Assembly: GCA_963978895.1 (NCBI GenBank)
Contig: OZ022240.1
Location: 7,855,550 to 7,919,549, forward strand
Origin: Erpobdella octoculata
Lineage: Eukaryota; Annelida; Clitellata; Hirudinida; Erpobdellidae
Reading direction: 5' to 3'
DNA length: 64,000 bases
Part shown: in pieces, positions 52,550 through 63,014 of the stretch
Position numbering within the stretch: the stretch's first letter is position 1
Layout: each line of letters begins with the position of its first letter
Notes under the pieces: model-generated
The model's input: only the letters and a program-made list of their open reading frames with translations
Databases searched by the model: none
What the model was told of the DNA's origin: nothing
Program-made: the position numbers and the translations under genes

Positions 52550-53880
52550 TTACACACTTGGTAAACGTTCACACAAGCGGCAGCTCTCTTAAGCTCAATG
52601 TAATATTACCGTTCGAAATACTATTTACATTGCAGTTGTGAGTGATAAGGTACACTGACAATACAAATAAAACGAATTAAAGAACTAAAAATTAGTTTTT
52701 ATTATAAGTTAATTTTAATAAAAAAATGATCAATTATAGAAATACTAATGTTAACGTTTCTAATTTTTTGCTCACCGCTCGATGACTAAAAGCGGTTTAC
52801 ATAAGGTCATAAAAATTGGAAACATTGCAACAAAATTTAACTATTTAAAATTATAAACGTCTATAACTATTCTTCATTTGTTCTTTTTTTAAAGGAACAG
52901 TGATAATCACGGGAGCATGCTACACGATTTTGACCCCCACACCCCCGTCATTTAATTTTTATTATAATTTAAGTAAATTATGGGTTAAGGTGGAGAATAG
53001 CGTCATAAATTATTTTTGGTGTTTTTAATTATTTTTCCATTATAAAATTAATATAATTAGAAAAAGAAATAAAATACCAATTGACTGATCCAATTAATTA
53101 CTTAAAATTATAATTAAAAAAGAAGTTAACGCCAGAAAACCGTCAGGTAGTAGCAAAAAAATAATCTCATAAACAAAAATCTAACTAAAGGTGAAATGAA
53201 ATAAAATGTAAAAGAAATTATTTGTGTGAGTTTTTAAAAAATATTTGTAAAGAAATAAATTACTTATTAAAGTGAATTTGAGTTCCATGGTCTCAAACCA
53301 GGTGGCAACATCTTTGCTGAAACTCTGTGTTTCTTTAATTGAAAACTATCCAGTTTTATCATTCTCTAAAAAACTGCTCGGACTTAAATAAACTGTCATT
53401 TTTTCTGTAAATAATGTTATTCTGACTGCCTGATTAATATTTTATCTTATGACTGTTATGTTTTTTCTTGCAAATAGCTTTATTTTTGACTACGCTATAA
53501 ACAGTTTCTGTTTGACTGCGCTATTAATAGTTTTTGTTGTGGTTCTCTTGCGCATTTCGTTAATTTTTCAAAAGATTTTTTTTCAAAAATTACTAAATTG
53601 CTTGGATCATTAAATTGGAATTAATATTGTGATTATAAATATATAATTATTATAGCAAAAAAATAACTAAAAACACCGGAAATAATTTATGACACTATTC
53701 TCCACCATTACCAAATTATGATCTCTTTTTCATTTAAACCATTTTTTTTAATTTTTATTGTTATACCAAGTTTTTAAATTGTGGTTACTTTTCATCATGT
53801 TTATAGCTGAGATTGTATTACTCCGCCGATTCTTAAAGGCAGCTGCCGCTTGTGTGAATGTTTACCTACACACTCTAGGG
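52550..53880. mobile_element. 1.3-kb long-inverted-repeat (foldback-like) element
   Basis: GGTAAACGTTCACACAAGCG (continuing GCAGCT; 52560-52585) is the inverted complement of 53841-53866 with one mismatch. Further in, GGTGGAGAATAGCGTCATAA with ATTATTTTTGGTGTTTTTAA (about 52989-53030) is complementary to 53665-53707. So the arms pair at two places over hundreds of bases. The middle has a C-rich patch (GACCCCCACACCCCCGTCA). No protein is encoded. Class and target duplication were not resolved. Confidence 0.8.
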
Positions 53881-53916
53881 AGTATAATCACTATACTGTT
53901 GTTAATAGAAAAAAAT

Positions 53917-54045
53917 AATCATTTACTTTGACGGGTTTGACCTACACTACAGTGGTCACGTTACAAACCTACAGACCAGAGTAAGTAGTCCCGTTGCGAA
54001 CCTTTCCCTAACCTAAACCACTTCAACCCGTCAAAATAAATGATT
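53917..54045. mobile_element. 129-bp MITE with 21-bp inverted ends
   Basis: The left end AATCATTTACTTTGACGGGT (plus T; 53917-53937) pairs with the right end at 54025-54045 at 20 of 21 positions. The centre is not coding. Size and terminal repeats fit a miniature inverted-repeat transposable element. Confidence 0.75.
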
Positions 54046-54900
54046 GCCAGAAAAAATATATGACACAGTCGCTAAGAGAACTATTAAATAACTAACGCAA
54101 AGCCTCGTCATAAGTCATGATAACCCAAAGACGGCCAAAGACGCTCCGCCACCAAATCCCCGATTAGGACAAAAAAATGCCGGCGTATAAACAAGAACAA
54201 AAGCAGGTTATTTTAAAAGTTGTCTAGCCAAACTCCAAAGAATAAATAAATTCAAAAGACAGTTTACATGTATTATTTTATAAAACATAAAAAGTTAGAA
54301 ATAAAAGGTAGTCAAGCACTTACGTCTTACGTTAGAATGTTTTCAAACGTTAAGTGACAATTCGGCCAAAGGTGGTTTTGATGTGTTCTCAGGCAGGTTT
54401 TGAGCATCGACTATGGTTCAGATCAAGCTTCGATATAACATGTAATGACATGTTTGTAAAGCTTTGCTGAACTGGTTCAACTCTATAATCATATGTTGTT
54501 GTTGTACACAAAATAGAATCGAGGGATATATAGAAATAATAAGGAAAGATAACTTTTATAAGAATAGGTATGTATATAAGTACCTACCTATAATATAGCT
54601 GAGATATATTGTCCAGGGTTTGTTTTATTCAGTTTACTTGAAATAACAAAATATTCATCTACTTATTCTGATGCTGATGCTTAGCTAATAACATTTTCCG
54701 TTCAGCTACACACAGCCTACTGATAATAACAGAGACATTTTTTAGATGTCTGTGATTTTTTTTCAAAATTTTGAATTGCATACATAATTACAGTAACTGT
54801 AATACTAACTGAAAACACAAAATACTAGAAAAATAATGGACAGTTAATTGTAATATTAATAGCAACTGAAATATTGAAGTGTAATGAAACATAATAAACA
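54046..54900. other. Intergenic AT-rich sequence
   Basis: No recognised feature. Confidence 0.45.
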
Positions 54901-54904
54901 CTAG

Positions 54905-55012
54905 ACACTACGACATATTGATAAATAGCCAACGTGGATTTGTACAAAAGCGTTTGTATTTACAAATTTTGCTGGATTGCTTTAAACAATTCTATACCCA
55001 ATTGAATGAATG
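54905..55012 (+). pseudogene. Short LINE reverse-transcriptase scrap
   Basis: The frame reads DILINSQRGFVQKRLYLQIL then LDCFKQFYTQLN. It matches [20 protein letters not shown] of the LINE at 35656-37194, so it is the same family, more decayed. Confidence 0.8.
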
Positions 55013-55196
55013 ATCCCCCCAGGACCGTAACCAACTATGGGGTCGGAGGCCCAGGCTCCCCAGTTTTGGTCAGGCCTCCCCAGCTCAATCAGGCCCCCCA
55101 ATTTTTTTATTGCTGTCCAGTTCAACAAAACTAATGTAGGTGTCTTATTTAATAAGTTGTTTGAATTTGCTATGGCGAAGGATGATAAATTGTGTA

Positions 55197-56951
55197 CAGT
55201 GTTGGGATTGTTTCTTTACTTTTGTAATTTGTTACTGTTACTTGTTACATGATGAAAAAGTAATTTGTTACTGTTACTTGTTACATTTTTTCAAAATTAA
55301 TTTGTTACTGTTACTTTTTGGTTTTGAAAGTAACTTATTACATTTTTGTTACTTTACAAAAAGTTGTTTACAAACAGATGCAACACCACATAACTCAATA
55401 CTTGATTTTGTTTTTAAAATAAGAACACAACTTTATTATAAAAATCAAAGAGTTATAACTAATCAGTCAAATGGTGAAGATCTTTGATTGAGCTACAAAA
55501 AGCTTTATTAGCTCTGAGCAGCAGTTGTCGTTGAAAATGACTATCAGTCAAACGATTTCTTCTTGGAGTCAAAATTTGACCAGCCAAGCTAAACAGCCGT
55601 TCAACAGGAGCACTTGATGGAAGAGAAGTATTATATCTTTTGAACAATTTCAAGATACATGGAAATTTGAGTAATGATTCAATATCACGAGAAGTATCGC
55701 TAAGATACATATCTACCTCCGCAGTTTCATCAGTTTGCTTAAATGTATCTGTAACAAATATAAAAAAATCATCATCTGGCTGAGGCATCTCAGCTGAACC
55801 ATTTTGTTGTTCAGTCTGCATTTCAACCTGCTGTACAGCAAGCACTTGCTCATATAACAAATTGCGGGCGTAATTTCTTCTATCGTTATCATCGAGCCAC
55901 CTTAGCCGAAATTATGGCAAGGTAAGGCTGGCAATAATCAGATCATCTCTGAGATCATAACCTTCAAACCGTCTTTTGAGACTTGTTAGAATTGCCTCAG
56001 CCAAAGGAGCAGCCATTTTCACTGTTGGTTTTATTGCTTGCAACTTTGTTTGCAATAAAGCTAGTGTGGGCAACAAATACCCTATAAAGCACTTAGATTC
56101 AGCTTGAAGTATATCCAGGGCAGAAGCAAGGGATTGTAACACACAACAATATTCTTTCAAGAACATTCTTTCATTAGGTCGAAATGCTGGTACCTCAAGA
56201 GTCTGAAAAACATCAATGATCTTATCTTCTGAATGCTTATCAATAACTTGCCTTATTTTATCAACGGCATTGAAATAAGAGTTCCAGCGTGTTGCATTTG
56301 GGAAAATGAAGCATGTTTGCAACTTGTCGTGCACAATGTCACAAATTTTGTGATTCGTGAAGTTTTATTCCATAAAGTGGTGCATTTGGCCATCGTGGAG
56401 CGAAAAATCTTCTCATAATTTGCATCGTTATTTGCCATATCTATATCATGGCTAGCAATCAAATTCAGTGTATGCGAAGCACAACGCTGATGCGGTGGTA
56501 AATAGGTAGAATTCACTGTCTTCAGGCCTGGAGCTTTTCATCAGTGCATCAACATCTTCAAAGGTTATGCTTTCATCATCATCAGAATCAGTAGTGTAAT
56601 TAGTTTGAGCATCAAGTTTATACTCTTTAAAGGCTTTAACAAAATTTGACCCATTGTCCGTAACGGTCATCACTACTTTGCTACGTATGCGGTAGGCATT
56701 ATGCACAGAATTTAACCTATCAGCAATACTGTCATATGTGTGAGGACCTTTCAAACGCTTGATCCAATGCTCGAAAATAAAAAGTGACAAGTAACAATTT
56801 TAAAAAATCCGTTACTGTTACTTTAAAAAAGTAATTTGTTACTGTTACTTTGTTACAATTTTGAAAAGTAATCTGTTACGTTACTTGTTACTGAAAAGAG
56901 TAATTTGTTACAGTAATTCCATTACTTGTAATTTGTTACTACCCATCACTG
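55197..56951 (-). mobile_element. 1755-bp BED-type hAT with perfect target duplication, inserted in an older hAT
   Basis: Ends CAGTGTTGGGA (left) and CTACCCATCACTG (right; reads CAGTGATGGGTAG on the minus strand), flanked on both sides by ATTGTGTA (55189-55196 and 56952-56959). Subterminal regions are packed with GTAACAGTAAC/TTGTTACTG words (55215-55345 and 56786-56940), a feature of this hAT group. The transposase (55459-56790) is on the minus strand. The N terminus with the BED finger is missing. Confidence 0.95.
55459..56790 (-). pseudogene. BED-type hAT transposase, two frameshifts and one stop
   Basis: Reads IKRLKGPHTYDSIADRLNS, VVMTVTDNGSNFVKAFKEYK, then after a shift near 56510 LPPHQRCASHTLNLIASHDI, after another near 56310 FPNATRWNSYFNAVDKIRQ, a stop near 55909 before FRLRWLDDNDRRNY, and the dimerisation end PSSAPVERLFSLAGQILTPR then RNRLTD. 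DNGSNFVKAF, CASHTLNL, TRWNS and S(A)PVERLFS are standard hAT landmarks. Few lesions suggest recent death. Confidence 0.93.
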
Positions 56952-58380
56952 ATTGTGTAGGATTTCACAAAGCATGCCTCAAAATGCCTCTTAACCAAAC
57001 GAGGTAATTGATTTGATGGCACAGATAGTACAAGTTTTGATTGTCGAAGAAAGCAAAGATTCTGACATTAACTGGTATTCGATCAAGGGCAACGAAACTC
57101 GAGATCAGTGCAATGTTGAGGATATATCGATTGTTATTCGCTATGTGCGTGGTGGAGAGGCAGTAGAGCACATGATCTCAATGATCAAGACTAATGAGTT
57201 AGATGCTAAAAGCCTAACTCGTTCTTGTTACACAACTTCAGGTTCAGCAACTGGAACCCGCTCGAATTTTGAGTCAATGTTATGACAGAGCCAGTGTAAT
57301 GAGCGGCGGAAAAGAAAGTGTCCAGAAAATATTGCAAGACACTCTGACCCCCCACCAAATTCCGTACGTGCACTGCTATAATCACAAACTCCATTTTGTG
57401 GTTGGGCACGCTATGGAATCAGAGATAAAGGTGAAAAACGTTTTCAGCTTATGTGAGCAATTTTATGTGTTTTTCCTCCGAAATGTTGTGACTAACACAT
57501 ATGGAGGTGACACGATAAAGCTGTTACATGCTCAAAAATAGATTGGTCCTTATCAATCTGCAATGGTTGTCAAAAGCAACAGAGAGGAAATTTTGCAGAC
57601 CCTCGAAATTGTTGGCAGCTTAGAAAAGCTCTGGCTGATTTTTTGTTGAAGCAGCAGGGCTGCTCAACAAAGATTCAAAGTCGGACTTTGTTTGTTTTTT
57701 TCAAATACCATTGTCAAAATGCTGAGCTTGCTGTCACCGGCCAATGCTTTGTTGAAAGGTCGTTCGTGCAATGTGTCTCTTGCTATGGAACTGATCTCGA
57801 CAACTGAAGAAAACCTTTTTGTTTTGCGATCTGCAGAGCTGCAGAGGTCTTTGATCATACAATGATGACCATGTAGTGTCAGTAAAGCGCAAACGAGTTC
57901 AGAGAACCTGGCTGACCAGCTCTGTGTTCACCTACACTTTGGGTCATTACCATGTTATTGGTTCTAAAGTTACTTCACGCGAGCTCATGATGATTTGGCG
58001 AGTCCAACTTGGTTTTGTTTCAAGCTGTAGAACCTTTCGTTCCATCATATCAGAACTTTCTTGTTGAGAAGTGCTTGGAACCACTCAGCCAGCTCCTCTG
58101 CCTCGACCAAGATGCCCTCGCTTGCAAATTTGGCGAATTGCCTATTGCAATGCGACTGTGCCGTAACAAATTCGTCGTTGGAAGATGCAACATACTCGTA
58201 TGCAATACTGCAGTACCGTGACGCATTTCCAAATGTGTATCAGCTGTATGCCGGAGAATTCACAATCGGTGTGCGAGAGCAGTTTCTCAACTCTCGTGCG
58301 TTAAACTTAGACAAAATGCGATGGATGCATGCATACAAAATCTGTGACCTATCTCGTTCCATTTTGAACTGTTCATAACT

Positions 58381-58870
58381 TTTTTAACACTTCTCCATCT
58401 CGACGTGAACGATCAAGCTTCCTAGTTTCTTTAGCATCTCTTCTTTCTTTTATTCTCTATGGACAGCCTACTTGGCCAGGCTATGAATAACGCTAACCAT
58501 CTTTATAACCGGGACGGCATTTTTCTACATATGGCCGCATCCTATAATTACAAAAGCTTCTGTTTTTCTCTTCTCAAATCTCACCAAAAACACCAAAAAA
58601 TCCTATGTAGTCGCTGACTACGTTATTTCGATACACTTTGTAGTACCAACTCAACACAGTTTGAAGGCGGTTTGAAATAACTTTATTTAATTGACCGACG
58701 ACAATAGACAAAAACAAGTAAATTAAAAACGAATTTTTAAAACCAATGCTCTTATATGTAATTAAAACACAAATTTTGCAATCAATTTTTTCTTATATTA
58801 CTCTTTTATTTTATGTTAAAGTCGAAATATCTTAATTATATCGAAATATCGAAATTAATTAAAATTATCT
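58381..58870. other. Noncoding spacer
   Basis: Nothing recognised apart from AT-rich runs toward 58800. Confidence 0.4.
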
Positions 58871-58875
58871 AAATT

Positions 58876-59540
58876 AATTGACTTATTGTAAAACTATTAA
58901 TTGAATATTGCATTGTCTTCTATTTTGAGCATGTATGCAAAATTTGAAAAAATCTATCATCAGGAAGTGACTCAAAAATTGATTGGAAGATTTGAAACAG
59001 ACAGAGAAACAAACAGACAGACAGAGAAACAGAGACGACGAGTTAATAAAAGCATTGGTAATAATAATAAAAATATCATCAAAAAGCATCGAATTTAAAT
59101 ATCTCAACTATTTTCATGAAAATTTCGTACACGCTTGAGAATCGCGGTCAGTGAGTGGTTTGTGTTAACTTGGTAAAATAGTCTGCCAGTCGGTTAGCGT
59201 TTTGTGGTCAAGAAAACCCTCAAGAAAACCCTCAAGAAAACCCTCAAGAAAACCCTCAAGAAAACCCTCAAGAAAACCCTCAAGAAACCCCTCGATAAAA
59301 TCCTCAAGAAAATTAACTAAATTAATTGACTTATTGTAAAACTAATAATTGAATATTGCATTGTCTTCTATCTTGAGCATGTATGCAAAATTTGAAAAAA
59401 ATCTATCATCAGGAAGTGACCCAAAAATTGATTGCAAGATTTGAAACAGACAGAGAAACAGACAGAGAAACAGACAGAGAAACAGACAGAGAAACAGACA
59501 GAGAAACAGAGCCGACGAGTTAATAAAAGCATTGGTAATA
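58876..59540. repeat. Duplicated block of about 185 bp with internal 12-bp minisatellites
   Basis: The block starting AATTGACTTATTGTAAAACT and containing GAATATTGCATTGTCTTCTA occurs at about 58876-59060 and again at about 59325-59540. Between them is a 12-bp array of AAAACCCTCAAG (about 59212-59300, 7 copies), and within the second copy a 12-bp array of ACAGACAGAGAA (about 59446-59507, 5 copies). Confidence 0.9.
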
Positions 59541-59934
59541 AACAATTCTTCTCGGGGCGAACAATGGCGAGAAATGAAAATAAAGCAAAGTTTAAATTCT
59601 TGATTAAAGTAGCAATATGGCGAACCACGAGAACAACAAAGAAGAGAGAAAACATTCGAGAGCAAAGGTTTTTAAGCTAGCCACTAGCTAGCGCGCGTCA
59701 AACAAGTGAAGGAGCGCGAGCCTAGCAAGCTAAGGAGCGCTCACCTGTAATTACCTGTATAACATGAGTTTGGCACACGTGTGCGTGGACGTGCATAAAA
59801 TACCGGTACACTACAATAGTCCCCCCGCAGATGGCGGAGCCATAAAAAAAGAGAAAAGTACAAACAAAAATCATACGCAGAAATGATCAAGGAAATAACG
59901 AACGAAAACAATGCAAGAGAGAAACAAGAAAGAA

Positions 59935-60850
59935 TCATACTGCAAATCTAACACGACGCTGCGCTCGTATATTTGACTGTTGCTGCTCAATATCGCTTTT
60001 CTGTACAATGCTGTCCGATGGTTGATTCGCTGATCTTGGACGAATTGTATATTTTCGAATATGAGCCAATTTAATGCGATCACGTGAAACAATCGAAACT
60101 ACATCATCGGGCATTTTAAGTTTTAAAATTTTATCATTCAAATTTAAAACCTCAAATGGACCTTGATAAGGTGACTCAAGAGGGCGACGTACGCGATCAG
60201 TTCGAATGAATACAAAATCACCTTTATTTAAAACTAGATTGTTTAACAAACGAGCAGGTGTATGATGGATACCTTTTGATAACGATGAAAAATCTATATC
60301 AGACATACACTGTGCCAATCGCAAAACTAATTCAGGCATCCTCAGCGCAGAGCGCGTCGAGGAAGTAGAAAAAAATAAGTGTGGCATAAGAGGCGAAGCG
60401 CCAGTGACAGCTGTAAACGGACAAATACCATGTTCATTTGGTAAACACCGAAGAGCCAGCAGAACAGAGGGCAACGCAATCAGCTAATCGTCTTCCCGAG
60501 CCTTTAAAGCATTCTTTAATGTACGGTGAAATCGTTCGATCATCCCGTTTGATTGCGGATGGTAGGCTGTAGTTCGTAAACGATGAAAGCCGATCAGCGA
60601 GGAAAGATGGCTCATGAGTTCGGATTCGAATTGACGTCCTCGGTCCGTTACAATGTGAAGCGGGACACCAAAACGAGAAACCCACGCCGTCAGGAAAACA
60701 TCAGTAACAGTTTCAGCCGTAATGTTAGAAGCTGGCACTACCTCAAACCATCGAGTTGCTCGGTCGATCATGGTGACGAGGTATCGCTTCTCGGATGGAT
60801 AAGGTGAAATGGTATCTTTTGAAGGCTTCAGAGGTCCAACAATATCTATG
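59935..60850 (-). pseudogene. Ty3/Gypsy integrase fragment with one stop codon
   Basis: The minus-strand frame reads IVGPLKPSKDTISPYPSEKR, then MIDRATRWFEVVPA, VTDRGRQFESELMSHLSS, TTAYHPQSNGMIERFHRTLK, and after one TAG (about 60484-60486) LIALPSVLLALRCLP and a C-terminal RRPLESPYQGPFEVLN. The two catalytic Asp and the Glu of the DDE core are present (D in MIDRATRW, D in VTDRGRQF, E in NGMIERFHR). The TAG sits where related proteins carry Trp. No LTR is seen; the fragment ends at about 60850 near a SINE piece. Confidence 0.9.
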
Positions 60851-60909
60851 GGTCAATATCATTGGCCCATATATAATAACTATTGGTTCACATAATAATA
60901 ATAATAGGA

Positions 60910-60998
60910 TCGAATAGAAGCGCCAGTTGCTAAGCTTCAGAGGCGCCGGGAACGACTCGTGCATATGGGATCACACAGTATTACCTGTCACCCGCACA
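60910..60998 (-). mobile_element. SINE 3' fragment (same family as 9830-10205)
   Basis: On the minus strand this repeats GTAATACTGTGTGATCCCAT through GGCGCCTCTGAAGCTTAGCA and ACTGGCGCTTCTA, found at 10113-10180. Only the tail part is present. Confidence 0.9.
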
Positions 60999-61014
60999 TA
61001 AAAGTCCGAAGCCC

Positions 61015-61765
61015 AGTCCCCCTAAATGATGTCTACGAGTTTAGGGCGGGGAGCCCACTTAAGTGCGGGGAACCACTTTAATGCCGGGAAACCCACTGAA
61101 AAGTCCGGGAAGGGCCACTTAAGTAAGTAGGGGCCCACTTAGGTGCCGGGAGCCCACTTAAGTGCAGAAGCTCACGTAAGACCGAAGCCCCTTGAGTGCG
61201 TAGAGCTCACTTCAATGCTGGGCCCTTTTAAGTGTGTGGGACCCACTTTAGTGCCGAGTGCTCCCTTAAGTACGTGGGGCCAACTTTAGTGCCAGGGGCC
61301 TACTGAAAAGTCCGGGAAGGGCTATTCAAAAATCAGGAGGGGTCCACTAACTTATGGGCCGGGGGCCCACTTCAGCGCGGGAGACCACTTAAGCGCGGGA
61401 AGCCACTTAAGGGCGGGGGCCAACTTAAGTGCGTTGGGACCACTTTAGTGATGGGACCCACTTTACTGCGTGGGGCCAACCTTTAGTACTGGGGCCCCTT
61501 AAGTATGTGGGGCCCACTTTAGTGCCGGAGGCCCACTTTAATACTGGGGCCCACTTTAGTGCCGGGGGCCAACTGTAGTGCCGGGGCCCACTGAAAATTC
61601 CGGGAAGGGCCACTTAAAAATCCGGAGGGCCCATTAACTTAAGTGCGTGGGGCCCACTTTAGTGATGGTGCCCACTTAACTGCGTGGGGCCCACTTAACT
61701 GCGTGGGGCCCACTTAAATGCGTGGGGCCCACTTAACTGCGTGGGGCCCACTGAAAACTCAGGGG
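61015..61765. repeat. GC-rich 19-bp minisatellite
   Basis: A unit close to GGGGCCCACTTAAGTGCGT, 19 bp, repeated in a degenerate way from 61015 and almost perfectly between 61660 and 61760. GC content is far above the surroundings. Confidence 0.93.
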
Positions 61766-61799
61766 GGGGGTGCGATCCCCTGCTCCCCCCTAATTGACG

Positions 61800-62185
61800 T
61801 CCCTGAATACTCAGAGAAAAAAACATCAGAAATGTTGTACTGCAACGATCAGTTTTAGAACCTTTACTGTTTGTTTTGTTTATAAATTATCTTGATATTG
61901 GATCGTTGTTAAATGTATTAAAATTTGCTGACGTTACAAAGTTATCCATAAAAATAAAATGTGAGTTAGAGGCTAACATTTTGAGAAAATTCTTGTCAAC
62001 GTTTAACAATTATCCCTAAACTGGCAAGAGATCTGGGAGTAAAAGTACACAATAGCGGCAAACCATCAAGACAATGTGCAGAAGCAGCAAAGCGAGCCAA
62101 TAGGATTTTAGGATCAGTAACAAGCAGAAGCCAGGAAGTAATAATGAGGTTCTCCAAAACTTTAGTAAAACCGCATCTGGAATAA
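61800..62185 (+). pseudogene. LINE reverse-transcriptase scrap with internal deletion
   Basis: Words matching the LINE at 35656-37194 occur here: VLKFADVTKLSIKIKCELEA-like sequence near 61915-61980 and [20 protein letters not shown] then AKRANRIL near 62030-62110. The sequence between is deleted. Confidence 0.82.
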
Positions 62186-62576
62186 AAGTTGTCGATTTAT
62201 GATAAAAACCAGACAAGACAATTTGGTACTTGCTGCTACTGCTATATTTTGTTTTACAACATCTAGTTTAAATATATACATACAATTTTAGAATTATTTA
62301 AGAAAAACATTATATTTTTTAATTGTGCCGTGATTGGGGACTTTGTATTTTGTAAGGATCTGTTTTTTTAATTGTGTCACAAAAACAAACCTTGCATTAC
62401 ATGTGTATTGTATCAAGATGATTTTTTTAACAACTCGTTTACTATTTAGATGAACTTTTTTAGTTTGAACAACCCTATTAATCGAATTGTTTCAAATATA
62501 ACAAATTGTTTATTAATTACAATTTAATAATTATAATTTTTTATTATCTGTTAAGGTTCACCAGAAAACTTACAAG
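62186..62576. other. Upstream flank of the P450 gene
   Basis: AT-rich; holds the 5' UTR and promoter side of the P450. No specific site can be assigned. Confidence 0.45.
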
Positions 62577-62744
62577 ATGTTCTCAATATCGAAACTTCAA
62601 TTGATACTAATTTTTATAACGCTCTGTATTTCATATTTTATTTATATTATTATAACTTTTCTTGTAAAAATGAGAAAACTTAAAAACGTATTGGAACGGT
62701 TTCCAATGGATTCCAAACACTGGTTATGGGGGCATATGGATAAA
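62577..62744 (+). CDS. CYP4-like exon 1
   Basis: 56 codons from ATG 62577. The start is chosen because the following residues make a single hydrophobic N-terminal anchor, as in microsomal P450s. Donor GTAAAA. Confidence 0.87.
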
Positions 62745-63014
62745 GTAAAATTTACTAAAAAATTGTATTAAACAATTCTGCGTAGTTTTATATATAGAGG
62801 ACACTTATACCTATATCGTTTTTTAAACTATATTTTTTATATAGATATTTTAACGAATTGCAGTTTCCGGGACCTGGAGAAGAAGGTTTAGCTTATTTCA
62901 AAGAAATGGTTAGAAAGTATCCACGTGCTGCTTGTTTTTGGATTGGAAATTATATTAGACCATATCTGGTCATCCATCATCCTGATACTGTCAAAGCCAT
63001 TTTAAAAAGAGCAG
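62577..63014 (+). CDS. CYP4-like cytochrome P450, first two coding exons (continues off the right edge)
   Basis: Exon 1 (62577-62744) and exon 2 (62864-63014) join in phase 0 to give about 106 residues. Exon 1 encodes a membrane anchor (LILIFITLCISYFIYIIITF) followed by RFPMDSKHWLWGHMDK; exon 2 continues FPGPGEEGLAYFKEMVRKYP, FWIGNYIRPYLVIHHPDTVK and AILKRA. The anchor, the proline/GH linker and the HPDTVKAIL block are those of the CYP4 clan, whose known members hydroxylate fatty acids in the endoplasmic reticulum. The first intron is GTAAAA...TTGCAG and the exon 2 donor is GTAACA, phase 1. The heme-binding Cys region lies beyond the window, so activity cannot be judged. Confidence 0.9.
62864..63014 (+). 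CDS. CYP4-like exon 2
   Basis: 151 nt after ACGAATTGCAG, beginning FPGPGEEGLAYF and ending phase 1 before GTAACA. The 119-bp intron before it has a T-rich tract. Confidence 0.88.

Larger units (their letters stand above)
55020..58400 (+). mobile_element. Old ZMYM/DUF4371-type hAT, split by a younger hAT
   Basis: Right of the younger insertion (56952-58380) decayed frames read RGGEAVEHMISMIKTNELDA, SQCYDRASVMSGGKESVQKI, PYVHCYNHKLHFVVGHAM and, near the end, YSYAILQYRDAFPNVYQLY. The CYDRASVMSGGKxxVQ and VHCxNHKLHxVV motifs are those of ZMYM/DUF4371-type hAT transposases. Left of it, 55020-55196 has G/C-rich words (GGCCCAGGCTCCCCAG) like hAT termini. Many stops occur. Confidence 0.75.

Noticed and set aside
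59342..59665. Cys/Leu/Phe-rich minus-strand frames (107 and 95 codons)
   Set aside because: Readings of the 12-bp ACAGACAGAGAA array.
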